Notes: generated by a model not told the origin, from the sequence alone. A stretch of DNA of 64,000 bases from UBA5239 sp040391785 (GCA_040391785.1 JBEBXH010000012.1:1-64000); one strand, 5' to 3'; counted from the first letter of the stretch, positions 24,149 through 34,056 are shown. A program made the numbers and translations.

Positions 24149-26554
24149 TTACGGGGTGGCCAGGATCATCAGTTCCGCGAGATTTGCGCCTTCGCCCTGG
24201 TTTTTCGTTATTTTCAGGCGGTAGTGGCGGTATTTGACGGGTTGCTTCAACTCGAATGTATACGGCATGGCGCGCTGCGCAAATTTGTAATCGCTCTGCG
24301 AATCGAGAGTGGTCCAGCTGTGTCCGTCGTGCGAACCTTCGAACTCCCAGTCGACCGGGTCCATCTGCTGCTCCTTGTAGGGAACGCCCAGCGCGTAGGC
24401 CACCACCTCCCGGGAGGCGTTTTCCTGGCCTACGTCGTAACGGATATTGGAGGTCGATTTTTTCTGCGAAGAGCTCCAGAAGTTATCGAAGCTCTGGTCG
24501 AAAGCTTTGTCGGAACCCTCCGGACCGTCGCCGCCGTTCCGGCTGGCTTTTGAAGCTCCGTCTCCGGTGATGGTGAGCAGCTTGCGCTGCGGCGTGGCGG
24601 AGGCGGAAGGCGAATCCGGGCTCTCGCCTTTCTTATTCACTGCGCTCACTTTGTAGTGATAGGTGCGGCCGTTTTCCGCCGTGGTATCGAAGTAGAAGGA
24701 ATGTTCCGTGGAGTCCAGAACTTCATAGGGGCCATTGGCTTCCATAGCGCGTTTGACCTGGTACTTGGCGGCTCCGGCGGACTGCGACCAGCGGATTTGC
24801 GCTTCATGACCGGCGCCGTTGGCCAGGATCGCCAGCGGGGCGGCGGGAACGGAAAGCGGGGCGTTTCCATCGCCGCCGGTAATGGAGACATTGGAGAAAT
24901 TCACCTTCACCGGAGTGCCGTTCTGCAGCGAACAGACCGCCAATCCCAGATAACCCTTTTCTTCGAGTTTTTCAAAATATCCGGTACTGATGCAGCTCCA
25001 GCTGGTGCCGTCCGGTGACCAGTATTGGTAGATCACTTTGCCGATCTTGTCAATTTTCAGCCAGACCGGAAAATTGTCCGAAAACTGGCGCGCGCCTTTT
25101 TCCCAATTGCCGCGAATGGTGGTCCAGCCGCTCATGAAGAATTCCGTATGTTTGTCCGGAATGGCGGCGATCCAGGATTTCAGGCTGACCGGAGAAAGCT
25201 CCTGGCGGTACATCACGGCGGCTTTGCTGTTGCCGCGCGGCCCCTCGATCGAGTCCACCCGGGCGATGATGGTGCAGTCACCTTTCACTTCTTTGAACGC
25301 GTAGAAAAAGCTGTCGCCACCCTGTTTGTTGCCGTGGCGCCAGATCTCCTCGCCGCCGCCGGTAAGCGTCCAGACGCCATCCTTGTAAACGGCCTTACCA
25401 GACGGGGTACTGTTGCCGATGTCTTTGGTTTTCAGGCCTTCCGATACGGATTTGGTCTCCGGAAAATTGAATGCCGCAGCTTCCGCGGTCGATTTATCCT
25501 CCGGGCAGTAGTGGCAGAACGCCTCGGCGTCGATCGGAGCTCGCAGGCGGCTGAGGTCGAGGCACGGAGTCTGAATGCCCTTGCGGAACTGATAGGCGGT
25601 AATGAGCATATTCATGCCGCGCCGCCCGTGGTTCCAGCCCGGCTTGGCCGGAGCGTGATACCAGAAATCGGTCGTGCCGTAGGTCAGGAACGGAATATCC
25701 CGCCCCTGCGCGTGGCGCGAATAATATTCGCCCACGGCCAACAGGCGGTTATCGAGGTAACTGTAAACATCGTAGCCCTGTTTCCATGCGACTTCGGCGG
25801 CGTAGACAATGGAGAGCCACTGTCCGTAATTGTGCCCGAGGTCGCGCCCGGATTCGCCGATCTGCCCGGTCGAAACCGTATTCGGAAACGTACTCGGCCC
25901 ATGCGAAATCAGCAGCTCCATGCAATAGTCGAATTTCTCGCGGTCGTCCATGAACACCGCCATGCCGATACCGGCGGCAACCGCCAGCGTGCCTTTGTTG
26001 GCGGGGCCGATCCACTTCTGCGACAAGCTCGTGGCCGGCCAGTAAACGTCGTTGAAAAGTTTCGACACTTTGCGGGTATCTTCATCGGTCCAACCGGACC
26101 AGGTGCCGCGCAGGATATCGGCCCCGCCGGCAAAACGGTGCACGAAATCGCCCAGGTCGAGCATGGCTTCCCAGCCGTCGAATTTCTTCTGCGTTTCGGC
26201 CCAGGCGATGATGATGTCGCGCCCCTTTTTCGCATATGCCTCGTCACCGGTGAAATACCACATGCGCGCCAGGTTATAGACAGCGGTCATATCATCCCGC
26301 CACTGCCCCAGATTGATGTTCCTGCCGGGGAAGCGGGCGATTTCCTCGCAGGGACCGCGCATCTTGTAATCCAGCTTGGAGCGATGATCGTTTTTCAGCA
26401 TCCGGTAACCGCTTTTCCACGGTTCCCGATGCAGGTTTGCCTTGACGAAATCGAGGTCCTCCCGGGTCAGCGGCGCGCCCGGATGGACAAACGCATCTTT
26501 GCCGAAAACGGCCAGCGACAGAATAACGGCCAGAAAAATTAAGAGCTTTTTCAT
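24149..26554 (-). CDS. Secreted multidomain polysaccharide lyase (alginate lyase family) with FN3 and CBM32-like domains
   Basis: An 801-residue exported protein. The start was set at the ATG at 26554, behind CAGGGGAAACA, which begins the signal peptide (MKKLLIFLAVILSLAVFG). The catalytic part at about residues 40-360 is an alginate-lyase-family alpha-toroid, with NLARMWYFTGDEAYAKK, WIGPANKGTLAVAAG and RDLGHNYGQWLS. A lectin-like domain (about 385-560), a fibronectin type III domain (about 565-655) and a discoidin-type carbohydrate-binding domain (about 665-801, WEFEGSHDGHSWTTL) follow. The substrate is probably a uronic-acid polymer but not necessarily alginate. It is the last gene of the LacI-pseudopilin-LamG-GH127 operon and converges on the GH78 gene. 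Confidence 0.85.
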   Translation of the reverse strand: MKKLLIFLAVILSLAVFGKDAFVHPGAPLTREDLDFVKANLHREPWKSGYRMLKNDHRSKLDYKMRGPCEEIARFPGRNINLGQWRDDMTAVYNLARMWYFTGDEAYAKKGRDIIIAWAETQKKFDGWEAMLDLGDFVHRFAGGADILRGTWSGWTDEDTRKVSKLFNDVYWPATSLSQKWIGPANKGTLAVAAGIGMAVFMDDREKFDYCMELLISHGPSTFPNTVSTGQIGESGRDLGHNYGQWLSIVYAAEVAWKQGYDVYSYLDNRLLAVGEYYSRHAQGRDIPFLTYGTTDFWYHAPAKPGWNHGRRGMNMLITAYQFRKGIQTPCLDLSRLRAPIDAEAFCHYCPEDKSTAEAAAFNFPETKSVSEGLKTKDIGNSTPSGKAVYKDGVWTLTGGGEEIWRHGNKQGGDSFFYAFKEVKGDCTIIARVDSIEGPRGNSKAAVMYRQELSPVSLKSWIAAIPDKHTEFFMSGWTTIRGNWEKGARQFSDNFPVWLKIDKIGKVIYQYWSPDGTSWSCISTGYFEKLEEKGYLGLAVCSLQNGTPVKVNFSNVSITGGDGNAPLSVPAAPLAILANGAGHEAQIRWSQSAGAAKYQVKRAMEANGPYEVLDSTEHSFYFDTTAENGRTYHYKVSAVNKKGESPDSPSASATPQRKLLTITGDGASKASRNGGDGPEGSDKAFDQSFDNFWSSSQKKSTSNIRYDVGQENASREVVAYALGVPYKEQQMDPVDWEFEGSHDGHSWTTLDSQSDYKFAQRAMPYTFELKQPVKYRHYRLKITKNQGEGANLAELMILATP

Positions 26555-26571
26555 TGTTTCCCCTGAATGTT

Positions 26572-28839
26572 TCACTTATTATACAAAAATATATCAAATA
26601 CGCAAATGACGTGATTGCCGGTCGGCGTAAAGCGTATCCGCGCCTTTTCCGGACCGGATGGAAGCTCGTAAACGAGCCATTTCCATTCGTCGTCGGGCTC
26701 GCAGGATCCGGCCAGTGCCAGCGGAACGCCGTTGGCCGTAATCCGCCAGAGCGAATCGTCAAATGTCCGCTTCACCAGCAGTTCCAATTGCTGTGGCTGC
26801 CCCGGGTCGCAATCCAGCGTGTATTCGAAAAATCCGCCCGGTTCGCACCGCCGGTATTTCCATTCAAAAAAGTTATGCGTCCGGCTTTTTTCGCCATGAT
26901 ATTGATGCTCCACTTCGGATTGCTGATATCCCGGCTGCACCCGGTCGGCGACCCGGGCGGCTTTCTCTTCGTTTTTGAGCCTCTGCTCCTCCAATTCCGC
27001 CAGGGTTTCCCGGTACTGCTCCGGTGTGAAGCGATCCAGATACAGGGCGTAATGCTCCTCATACACATTCATCAGGGGCATCAGCCGCAAATCCTGTTCT
27101 TTCAGCAGCCCGTCCGTCTGGAATTCGCCGAACTTCCCGGTTTCAAGCAGGTGCCCGGCAATGGAATCCGTTTCCGGCAGGACCAACACCGGCGGTCTCT
27201 CATTCGTGCGTCCCCGGGCCTTCAAATGATCCTCGAAACGCTTCTTCGCCTCGTCCCCCGGGTCATTGCCCGGCGGCAGGACCGCCGCCAGAAGCAATGG
27301 GCCGTAGAAAATAGCATGTTTATTGAGATTTCCGCCGAGATTTTCGGTGGTGATCCGCATGTCGAAAACGATCTCCAATTCGTCGCCATCGCTCCACAAA
27401 TGTTCGATTTCCCAATAGCCGGAATCATTGAGCGGCGGTACAATTTCCCCGCCATTCAACGAAATCGCCACAGCGCCCGCCCAGCACGGTTTACGGAGCC
27501 GCAGGGTAAACCGCCGCGGAACTTCGGCCCGAACCGCCAGCCGAACCCGGTTGGACAGCGGATAATCCGACTCCATATTCAACTGAACGCCAAACTCTTT
27601 TTTCGCATCCAGCCGGGCGCCGAAAAAGCTGTTGACGATGATCCCCCGGTCATCATGTGCAAAAAGCAATTCGCCGTAACGGGTCGGATTTTCCAGCCCG
27701 GTGCCGACGCAGCACCACCAGGAATCGAACGGAGTCGAAAACACTTTCAGCGACACGCCCGCCATGGAAACAAAATAACCGAATTCGCCGGGCTCGCGGC
27801 CAATGTTGGCGCAGATATGATTGAACAGGGCACGCTCGGTAAAATCGATGATTCCGGCATTGGAATTATACTCAAATAAAATTTTTGACAGCTTCTGCAT
27901 ATTATAAGAATTGCAGGTCTCCGTGGCGCACGTGGACAAATGTTGTTCCCAGCGGTCCAACGGGAAAAAGTGCTCGCTGTCGCCATGCCCGCCATTGGCG
28001 TAACTGCGGAAATTCACCACCCGGTTCCAGAAAAATTCCGCCGCTTGCAGATAACGTTCATCGCCGGTGAGCCCGGCCTGACGTGCCAGTCCGATAACTT
28101 TTGGAATCAGCGTGTTGCCGTGCTTTCCATCCAGTTCGTCCACCTGGTTAAAAAGCGGATTCAACGAACTATTTTGATAGAAATATTTTTGCGCCGCATC
28201 CAGGTAACGCTGCCCGCCGGTATCTGCAGAAAGATCGGCCAGCACCTCATTCATGCCGCCGTACTCCGCGCCCAGCATTTCCTGTATCTGATGATCATCC
28301 AAATCGGCCAGAGTATCGAGGATGTAATCGGCCAGCCGGCGCTCCATTTCCAGCGCTTTCGCGCTTCCGGTACAGCGAAACGCATCTCGGAGGCCGGCGA
28401 ACAGTTTATGCAGCGTGTAAAACGGAACCCAGACCTTGTTCAGCCCAAACGGCTCCACCTCGAGCCGTCCGCCGCGGATCGACTGCCACAGCGATTTCGG
28501 CACGCTGCCGACATAGCCGTCCGCATCCTGACATTTTGCTAATTCATCAATGATATAATCCAGCCGTTCTTTGGCCCGCCCGTCGCCGGTCGAGCTGAAA
28601 AGCAGGGCCAGAGCCGACATATAATGCCCCAATGAATGACCGAAGATATCCCGTTTCTCCCAGCCGCCGTAACCCGCGGCTTTTTCCGCCAATCCGGCCT
28701 GCCGGCAAAATGGTACCAGCAGACTGTCCGGTGACAGCATTTCCAGCAGGTACCGGCGGTTGATTTCCTGACGGGCAAACAATGGGCCGGGATTCAACCG
28801 CACCTTCGATAATTCAAAAAAATGGCACTCTTTTTTCAT
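26572..28839 (-). CDS. Beta-L-arabinofuranosidase, GH127 (DUF1680)
   Basis: A 755-residue GH127 enzyme that removes beta-linked L-arabinofuranose. The (alpha/alpha)6 barrel carries GWEKRDIFGHSLGHYMSA near residue 60. The zinc and cysteine-nucleophile site is visible: Glu307 and Cys309 in ATETCNSYN, and Cys376-Cys377 in WWCCVGTG. These match the E-x-C and C-C ligands of characterised GH127 members, where one cysteine acts as nucleophile. The C-terminal half is beta-rich. There is no signal peptide, so it is cytoplasmic, unlike the exported proteins on either side. It starts 12 bases after the LamG stop, so it is co-transcribed. Confidence 0.94.
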   Translation of the reverse strand: MKKECHFFELSKVRLNPGPLFARQEINRRYLLEMLSPDSLLVPFCRQAGLAEKAAGYGGWEKRDIFGHSLGHYMSALALLFSSTGDGRAKERLDYIIDELAKCQDADGYVGSVPKSLWQSIRGGRLEVEPFGLNKVWVPFYTLHKLFAGLRDAFRCTGSAKALEMERRLADYILDTLADLDDHQIQEMLGAEYGGMNEVLADLSADTGGQRYLDAAQKYFYQNSSLNPLFNQVDELDGKHGNTLIPKVIGLARQAGLTGDERYLQAAEFFWNRVVNFRSYANGGHGDSEHFFPLDRWEQHLSTCATETCNSYNMQKLSKILFEYNSNAGIIDFTERALFNHICANIGREPGEFGYFVSMAGVSLKVFSTPFDSWWCCVGTGLENPTRYGELLFAHDDRGIIVNSFFGARLDAKKEFGVQLNMESDYPLSNRVRLAVRAEVPRRFTLRLRKPCWAGAVAISLNGGEIVPPLNDSGYWEIEHLWSDGDELEIVFDMRITTENLGGNLNKHAIFYGPLLLAAVLPPGNDPGDEAKKRFEDHLKARGRTNERPPVLVLPETDSIAGHLLETGKFGEFQTDGLLKEQDLRLMPLMNVYEEHYALYLDRFTPEQYRETLAELEEQRLKNEEKAARVADRVQPGYQQSEVEHQYHGEKSRTHNFFEWKYRRCEPGGFFEYTLDCDPGQPQQLELLVKRTFDDSLWRITANGVPLALAGSCEPDDEWKWLVYELPSGPEKARIRFTPTGNHVICVFDIFLYNK

Positions 28840-28851
28840 GATTATTTGAGC

Positions 28852-29616
28852 TTATTTCCCAGCGGCAAGGCTGTCTTGAATCTGTTTTACTTCGCGGTCG
28901 CCGAGCGGAGCGTTGTAAATCTGGATTTCGTCGAAGGTCGCCGCCAGCGACTTCGGGTTGCGCCCGGCAAATGCGCCGAACAAACCATAACGGATATCGC
29001 CGCCCAGGCTGCCGGGGCTGCGGACATAGGCGAGATCCATGATCTTCGCGCCGTTCACATACATGTTGATCTTCATGTGTCCCGAATGCCTGGTAGCGGA
29101 GATGACAATGGCGTTCCATTCGCCGATTTTCAGGTCGACTTCCTTTTCGTCGCCGCTCTGTTTGGCCTGGCCGCCGACACTGGCGAAAGCCGATATTTTG
29201 TTGCCGTTCTCGCCGGTAAACGGGATGATATTGTAGTAGCGGACATGGTCCTTGCCGGTCGTGAAAAGCGGCACGCTCTGATTTTTGTCGAAGCGGACGA
29301 TCATCACAATCGTGTAGCGGTCACCCAGTTCAAAGGCCAATTCCTTGGGAAAACTGAAGGAATCGCCGGTGCCTTCCAGCTTCGCCGCTTTGCCGAAAAC
29401 ACCGTCGACGATTTCGGGCTCGCCGGTGATCGTCAGGTCCATGCCCGGTTTCTCGGCGGTTCCGACCGCGTCGACAATCTTGCCGTCCTTGTCTTCCGTG
29501 AAATTCCAGGCGTGAGTCAGCCCGTTGAAAACCGGCAGTTTCTTCGCTCCTTCCTGAGCGTTCAGACTGCAGAGCGCCAGAGCCGCCAGCATGGTCATTG
29601 CAAACATCTTTTTCAT
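28852..29616 (-). CDS. Secreted LamG/concanavalin-like glycan-binding protein
   Basis: A 254-residue exported protein with signal peptide (MKKMFAMTMLAALALCSLNAQ). The mature chain is one LamG-type jelly roll: HAWNFTEDKDGKIVDAVG at the start, GKAAKLEGTGDSFSFP, the central YTIVMIVRFDKN strand, INMYVNGAKIMDLAY and the closing FDEIQIYNAPLGDREV. LamG domains bind carbohydrate or protein. With no enzymatic domain, it probably acts as a surface binding protein for the polymer degraded by this operon. It follows the pseudopilin gene by about 20 bases. Confidence 0.8.
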   Translation of the reverse strand: MKKMFAMTMLAALALCSLNAQEGAKKLPVFNGLTHAWNFTEDKDGKIVDAVGTAEKPGMDLTITGEPEIVDGVFGKAAKLEGTGDSFSFPKELAFELGDRYTIVMIVRFDKNQSVPLFTTGKDHVRYYNIIPFTGENGNKISAFASVGGQAKQSGDEKEVDLKIGEWNAIVISATRHSGHMKINMYVNGAKIMDLAYVRSPGSLGGDIRYGLFGAFAGRNPKSLAATFDEIQIYNAPLGDREVKQIQDSLAAGK

Positions 29617-29637
29617 TTCATATCCTCCATTGATTGA

Positions 29638-30369
29638 TTATTGCATGTTACTATCTTTCCAGCGGCTTGCGCCGGGAATGTTGGTTGTTTGCGGGCGCAA
29701 TTTTTCCACGTGCCCGTCGAGGAAGAGGTAGCCCGCCGTGTGATTGTGCATGTTGTGCGGCGTGGCCGTGTTTCCGTCGAAGTAAAGCTGGCGCTCGGGC
29801 ATGACATTATAACAATTCGTGACGTCGATGCTGCGCCCGTTCCACATTTCGCCGAGGATGAACAGCCAGGAAGGCGACTTCACATTGGTTATTTTGGCCC
29901 CGGATATCATGCCGAGAGAGGGGTTGAACCCGCGCGAACCGCCCAGCTGGTCGGTCCCGACACCGCCTTTCGCCAGTGCATACTCGGTGGCATTATAGCC
30001 GTAGGAACGCTTGAAAGTGCTCCACTTCTTGTGCGTCACCGGGTAAGGATCCGAGGGACAGTGGAAGATGTTGTTCTTTTCCTCTTTCAAGTTGAGTTTC
30101 AGCATCTCCTCCATGATCAGCGCCGGGTAATAGATCCAGGCATTCGTGACCCCGTAATGCCCCAGGATATGATCGTCGTAAGCATCGATATAAAACTGCG
30201 CCCCGGTTCCCATGCTTTTCATGTTATTCGTGCAGTAAATACTTCTCGCCGATTCCCGCGCCCTGCTCAAAGCCGGCAGCAGCAGCGCCGCCAGTATCGC
30301 GATAATCGCAATCACCACCAGAAGCTCGATAAGTGTAAAATATGTTCTATCCGATATCCGTTTTCCCAT
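29638..30369 (-). CDS. Pseudopilin-like protein with H-X9-DG motif
   Basis: A 243-residue protein with a type IV prepilin-like N-terminus (FTLIELLVVIAIIAILAALL) and a C-terminal globular head. The processing-associated H-X9-DG motif appears as His-NHTAGYLFL-AspGly near the C-terminus. The residue before the Phe of FTLIE is Tyr instead of the usual Gly. The start was set at the ATG at 30369 because AAGGAGAG lies 7 bases upstream. It lies directly behind a LacI gene and ahead of secreted glycan-active genes. No secretion-system ATPase, secretin or prepilin peptidase is in the window. Confidence 0.88.
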   Translation of the reverse strand: MGKRISDRTYFTLIELLVVIAIIAILAALLLPALSRARESARSIYCTNNMKSMGTGAQFYIDAYDDHILGHYGVTNAWIYYPALIMEEMLKLNLKEEKNNIFHCPSDPYPVTHKKWSTFKRSYGYNATEYALAKGGVGTDQLGGSRGFNPSLGMISGAKITNVKSPSWLFILGEMWNGRSIDVTNCYNVMPERQLYFDGNTATPHNMHNHTAGYLFLDGHVEKLRPQTTNIPGASRWKDSNMQ

Positions 30370-30392
30370 TTCCGATCTCTCCTTACTTATGT

Positions 30393-31436
30393 TCAATATT
30401 CATGGGTTAAATTCACAATATCCGGGGTCAGGATCAAATTCGCGCGCGGCAGGGTATTGTTGCTGTTGATCTTCTTCAGCAGCCGGTCCGCCGTGTGACG
30501 CCCCACGCCCGCCAGTTTGATGTCGATACTGGCGGGAATATTTTCAAAGAAATCAAGCATCTGCAAGTTGGCGTTGCACCCCAGCAAGTGATATTTATCG
30601 AAATTCCCGCCCATGGCCCGGTATTCGATCATCACACCGGTCATCACACTGTCCGAGGCAAAAAACAACCCGGTCACATCCCGGTACTTCGGATTTTCCA
30701 GCAGTTCCTTCGCCACGTGCCTGGCCCGGACGGGATTGGAATACTCTTTTTCCGGCAGGGACTGGATGGTATCCGCCTCGATTCCCAGCTGTCCGGCGTA
30801 TTTGAGGAAATCGCGTATACGCGTGGCATATGCGAGATGGTCGCAGGTATTGGTCAAGGCCAGCACCTTTTTGTGTCCTCGTTCGAGGAAATAATCAACT
30901 GCGATCTTGCCGACCACACTGTTGTCATAAATGATTTTGTCGAATTTGGTGTCGGGGTCATACGAGTTGCTGAAGGACCATACCACCGGTAAATCTTCAA
31001 GCCTTTCATAAAGGTATTTCATGAACCTGGCGTTGCGCAATTCCTGAAACAGGATGACGCCGTCGCAATACTTCGACGAAATCCGGTCCGGAACTCGTAA
31101 ATCAGGTGTCAGACGGCAAAATTCCAGCGAAATATCCCATTTATTGAACTCGCTGACCATAGACTCTACATACAGGGAATAAGCCGGCATGCTGAACAGC
31201 GACGCCGGGGCGATATCGCCCAGCGTAAGCAAAATCACTTTGTAATGCTTCAACCCGACGCGCTCGGACGTTTTCCGGCCCGGACGCCGCGGGCTCGGGA
31301 TATAACCGAGCTTGTCCATCGCGTTCTTTATCTTCAACGCGGTGCTTTTTTTCAGCGCTTCCGGCTGATTCAAGTAGCGCGATACCGAATTGATTCCAAC
31401 CTCCGCGCAACTAGCAATATCTTTTATATTCGCCAT
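30393..31436 (-). CDS. LacI family transcriptional regulator
   Basis: A 347-residue LacI-family regulator. The helix-turn-helix is NIKDIASCAEVGINSVSRYL and the hinge KLGYIPSPRRPGR. The effector domain has YKVILLTLGDIAP, DGVILFQEL, RGHKKVLALTNT, TGLFFASDSVMTGV and DIKLAGVGRHTADRLL. It heads the five-gene operon of pseudopilin, LamG, GH127 and lyase genes. It also diverges from the GH43-GH51 operon, so it may control both. No LacI-type palindrome is obvious in the AT-rich 220-base space upstream. Confidence 0.95.
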   Translation of the reverse strand: MANIKDIASCAEVGINSVSRYLNQPEALKKSTALKIKNAMDKLGYIPSPRRPGRKTSERVGLKHYKVILLTLGDIAPASLFSMPAYSLYVESMVSEFNKWDISLEFCRLTPDLRVPDRISSKYCDGVILFQELRNARFMKYLYERLEDLPVVWSFSNSYDPDTKFDKIIYDNSVVGKIAVDYFLERGHKKVLALTNTCDHLAYATRIRDFLKYAGQLGIEADTIQSLPEKEYSNPVRARHVAKELLENPKYRDVTGLFFASDSVMTGVMIEYRAMGGNFDKYHLLGCNANLQMLDFFENIPASIDIKLAGVGRHTADRLLKKINSNNTLPRANLILTPDIVNLTHEY

Positions 31437-31472
31437 TTTGCACCTTCCATAAATGATTTGTTCTTTGTATCT

Positions 31473-31500
31473 ATTATAATCATTATTTTGAAAAAATCAA
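31473..31500 (-). promoter_or_regulatory. Promoter of the LacI-pseudopilin-GH127 operon
   Basis: On the minus strand: TTGATT (31500-31495), 16 bases, TATAAT (31478-31473). Confidence 0.7.
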
Positions 31501-31596
31501 TAGCATTTTGGTGAATAAATCAAATTTAATCATCATTATTTTATCTAAATCATACATAAAACAGTGAATTATTTAATTATATTTTACTTTTCCCTA

Positions 31597-31624
31597 TTGA
31601 TTTTATTTTTCTTCGCTGTATAAT
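31597..31624 (+). promoter_or_regulatory. Promoter of the GH43-GH51 operon
   Basis: TTGATT (31597-31602), 16 bases, TATAAT (31619-31624). The element has the same hexamers and spacing as the divergent promoter at 31473-31500, and both are preceded by CTA. This hints at shared control. Confidence 0.7.
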
Positions 31625-31656
31625 TATTCCAGAACACAAACCCAATGAAGGTCTCT

Positions 31657-32520
31657 ATGCCGAAAAACAACAATCCGGTTCTCATGGGCACCTATGCCGA
31701 CCCCGACTTGCGTTATTTCAACGGCAGGTTTTATCTGTACCCGACCACGGACGGCGTGGACGACTGGCTCGGGACGCATTTCGAGGCATTCAGCTCGGAC
31801 GATCTGGTTCACTGGCAGCCGGAGGGAGAGATCCTGCGCCTGGGGCGCGATGTGAAGTGGGCGGAGCGGCGCGCCTGGGCCCCGGCGGCGGCGGAGAAAA
31901 ACGGCAAATTTTACTTTTACTTTTCCGCCGATGCCAAGGTCGGCGTCGCCGTCGCGGATTCCCCCACCGGGCCGTTCCGCGATTGCCTGGGCGAACCGCT
32001 GATCGAGCCGGGCGAAATCACCCGTTACGGGCGCGGACAGGCGATCGATCCTTATGTATTTCAGGACGACGACGGACGCAATTATCTCTATGCCGGCAAC
32101 GGACAGCTGGTGGTAGCCGAGCTGAATGACGATATGATCTCTTTTAAAGAACCGTTTCGCTGTATCACTCCGCCCGAATTCCGGGAGGCGATGTGCGTGG
32201 TCAAGCGCCGGGGCCGGTATCACTTCACCTGGTCCGACGACGACACCCGCAGCGAGGATTACCACGTCAACTACGGCTATGCCGACAATCCGTACGGCCC
32301 GGTCAAAATGGTCGGCCGCATCCTGGAGCAGCGCCCCGAAGCGGGCATCGCCGCCACCGGACACCACTCCATCCTGCAGCTGCCGGGCAAAGACGAATGG
32401 GTGATTGCCTATCACCGTTTCCGCATCCCGGACGGCAACGGATTCAACCGCGAAACGTGCCTCGACAAGCTCGAATTTGATGATAACAACCAGATGAAAA
32501 AGGTAACTCCATCGTTATGA
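31657..32520 (+). CDS. Glycoside hydrolase, GH43-like
   Basis: A 287-residue single-domain five-bladed beta-propeller hydrolase, probably an arabinofuranosidase or xylosidase. The catalytic triad positions of GH43 are visible: Asp15 in TYADPD (base), the Asp of GQAIDPYVF (pKa modulator) and the Glu of FREAMCVV (acid). I chose the ATG at 31657 behind AAGG; the ATG at 31645 has no site. There is no signal peptide, so it acts in the cytoplasm. Its stop overlaps the next start (ATGA), so it is coupled to the GH51 gene. Confidence 0.9.
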   Translation: MPKNNNPVLMGTYADPDLRYFNGRFYLYPTTDGVDDWLGTHFEAFSSDDLVHWQPEGEILRLGRDVKWAERRAWAPAAAEKNGKFYFYFSADAKVGVAVADSPTGPFRDCLGEPLIEPGEITRYGRGQAIDPYVFQDDDGRNYLYAGNGQLVVAELNDDMISFKEPFRCITPPEFREAMCVVKRRGRYHFTWSDDDTRSEDYHVNYGYADNPYGPVKMVGRILEQRPEAGIAATGHHSILQLPGKDEWVIAYHRFRIPDGNGFNRETCLDKLEFDDNNQMKKVTPSL

Positions 32521-34040
32521 AAAGCAAAATCACCGTTAACAAAAAATTTACCGTCAGCCCGATTGACCGCCGTATTTATTCCGGGTTCATCGAGCAGGGC
32601 GGCCGGGCCATTTATGAGGGGCTCTATCAGCCGGATCACGCCTCGGCCGATGAGGACGGTTTCCGCACGGACGTGCTCGAACTTTTTCGCGAGCTCGATA
32701 TGCCGCTGACCCGTTACCCGGGCGGCAACTTTGTTTCCGTTTACAACTGGGAGGACGGAGTCGGGCCGAAGGAACAGCGCCCTGCCCGCCTCGAGCTCGC
32801 CTGGCAGGCGCTGGAACCGAACCAGTTCGGCACCGATGAATTCATCCGCTGGTGCAAAAAAGCCAACACCGAGCCCATGATGGCCGTGAACCTCGGCACC
32901 CGCGGGCCGAAGGAAGCGCAGGAGCTGCTCGAATACTGTAACTTTCCCGGCGGCACCGCGCTCTCCGACCGCCGCCGCGCCAACGGCGCCGAAGAACCCT
33001 ACGGCATCAAGGTCTGGTGCCTCGGCAACGAAATGGACGGCCCCTGGCAGCTTGGCCAGCGCTCGGCGGATGACTACGGCCGGGTCAGCCGCGAAGCCGC
33101 GAAAATGATGAAATGCATGGATGACTCCATCGAGCTGATCGTCTGCGGTTCCTCGCACATTGGCATGCCCACGCTGGGCGAATGGGACGAAACGGTGCTG
33201 GACCACACTTTCGACCTCGTGGATTATATTTCGATTCACCAGTATTTCGGCAACCCCCGCAATATGACGCCCGGCTACCTCGCCCGCGTCGAGGCCATGG
33301 AAAAATACATCAATAACATCATCGCCTGCTGCGACGCCGTCGCCACCCGCAAGAAATCGGACAAGAAAATCATGCTTTCCTTCGATGAATGGAACGTCTG
33401 GTATCATTCGCACGGCGACCGGAACCTCAGCCCGAAATGGACCGTCTCCCGCCCCCTGCTGGAGGATATTTACAACACCGAGGACGCGTTGCTTGTAGGC
33501 ATGATGCTGATGACGCTGATCAACCACGCCGACCGGGTGAAAATCGCCTGCCTGGCCCAGGGCGTCAACGTGATCGCGCCGATCATGACCAGCAAGGACG
33601 GCAAGGCGTGGAAACAGACCATTTTCGATCCGTTCCTCTATACCAGCAGATACGGCCGCGGCACCGCGCTCAAAACCATCGTCGAATCCGAGAATTACGA
33701 AACGGAATTCCAGACCATGCCGCATGAAAAACCGGAAAAAGTGGTCGCCCCATATCTCTACTGCAGTGTGGTGGACAACACGGAATCCGGCGAAGTCGTC
33801 ATTTTCGCCTGCAACCGCAATCTGCAGGAAGCCATGGAGCTGGAAACCACACTCGAAAACTTCGCGCCGAAGTCCGTCATCGAGGCGGTCACGCTGCATC
33901 ATCCCGACCTGAAGGCGGTCAACTCCGAGGAGAACGAACAGGTCAGGGCCGAACCCCTCACCGGAGGAACCGTCTCCGGCAATACCGTAACCATCAAGCT
34001 GCCCGCCGCGTCATGGAACATGATCCGGGTCAACTATTAA
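32517..34040 (+). CDS. Alpha-L-arabinofuranosidase GH51, diverged copy
   Basis: A 507-residue cytoplasmic GH51 arabinofuranosidase. The acid/base Glu172 (LGNEMDG) and nucleophile Glu291 (SFDEWNVW) are intact, as are TRYPGGNF and a C-terminal beta-sandwich ending ASWNMIRV. It is nearly identical to the GH51 gene at 34987 (about 85-90% by eye). However, the highly conserved GFIEHLGR motif reads GFIEQGGR here (Gln27-Gly28), and SIHHY reads SIHQY. These positions line the active site in the family, so substrate preference may have changed. The 4-base overlap with the GH43 gene implies coupled translation. Confidence 0.94.
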   Translation: MKSKITVNKKFTVSPIDRRIYSGFIEQGGRAIYEGLYQPDHASADEDGFRTDVLELFRELDMPLTRYPGGNFVSVYNWEDGVGPKEQRPARLELAWQALEPNQFGTDEFIRWCKKANTEPMMAVNLGTRGPKEAQELLEYCNFPGGTALSDRRRANGAEEPYGIKVWCLGNEMDGPWQLGQRSADDYGRVSREAAKMMKCMDDSIELIVCGSSHIGMPTLGEWDETVLDHTFDLVDYISIHQYFGNPRNMTPGYLARVEAMEKYINNIIACCDAVATRKKSDKKIMLSFDEWNVWYHSHGDRNLSPKWTVSRPLLEDIYNTEDALLVGMMLMTLINHADRVKIACLAQGVNVIAPIMTSKDGKAWKQTIFDPFLYTSRYGRGTALKTIVESENYETEFQTMPHEKPEKVVAPYLYCSVVDNTESGEVVIFACNRNLQEAMELETTLENFAPKSVIEAVTLHHPDLKAVNSEENEQVRAEPLTGGTVSGNTVTIKLPAASWNMIRVNY

Positions 34041-34056
34041 AAGAGGAAGATTTATT

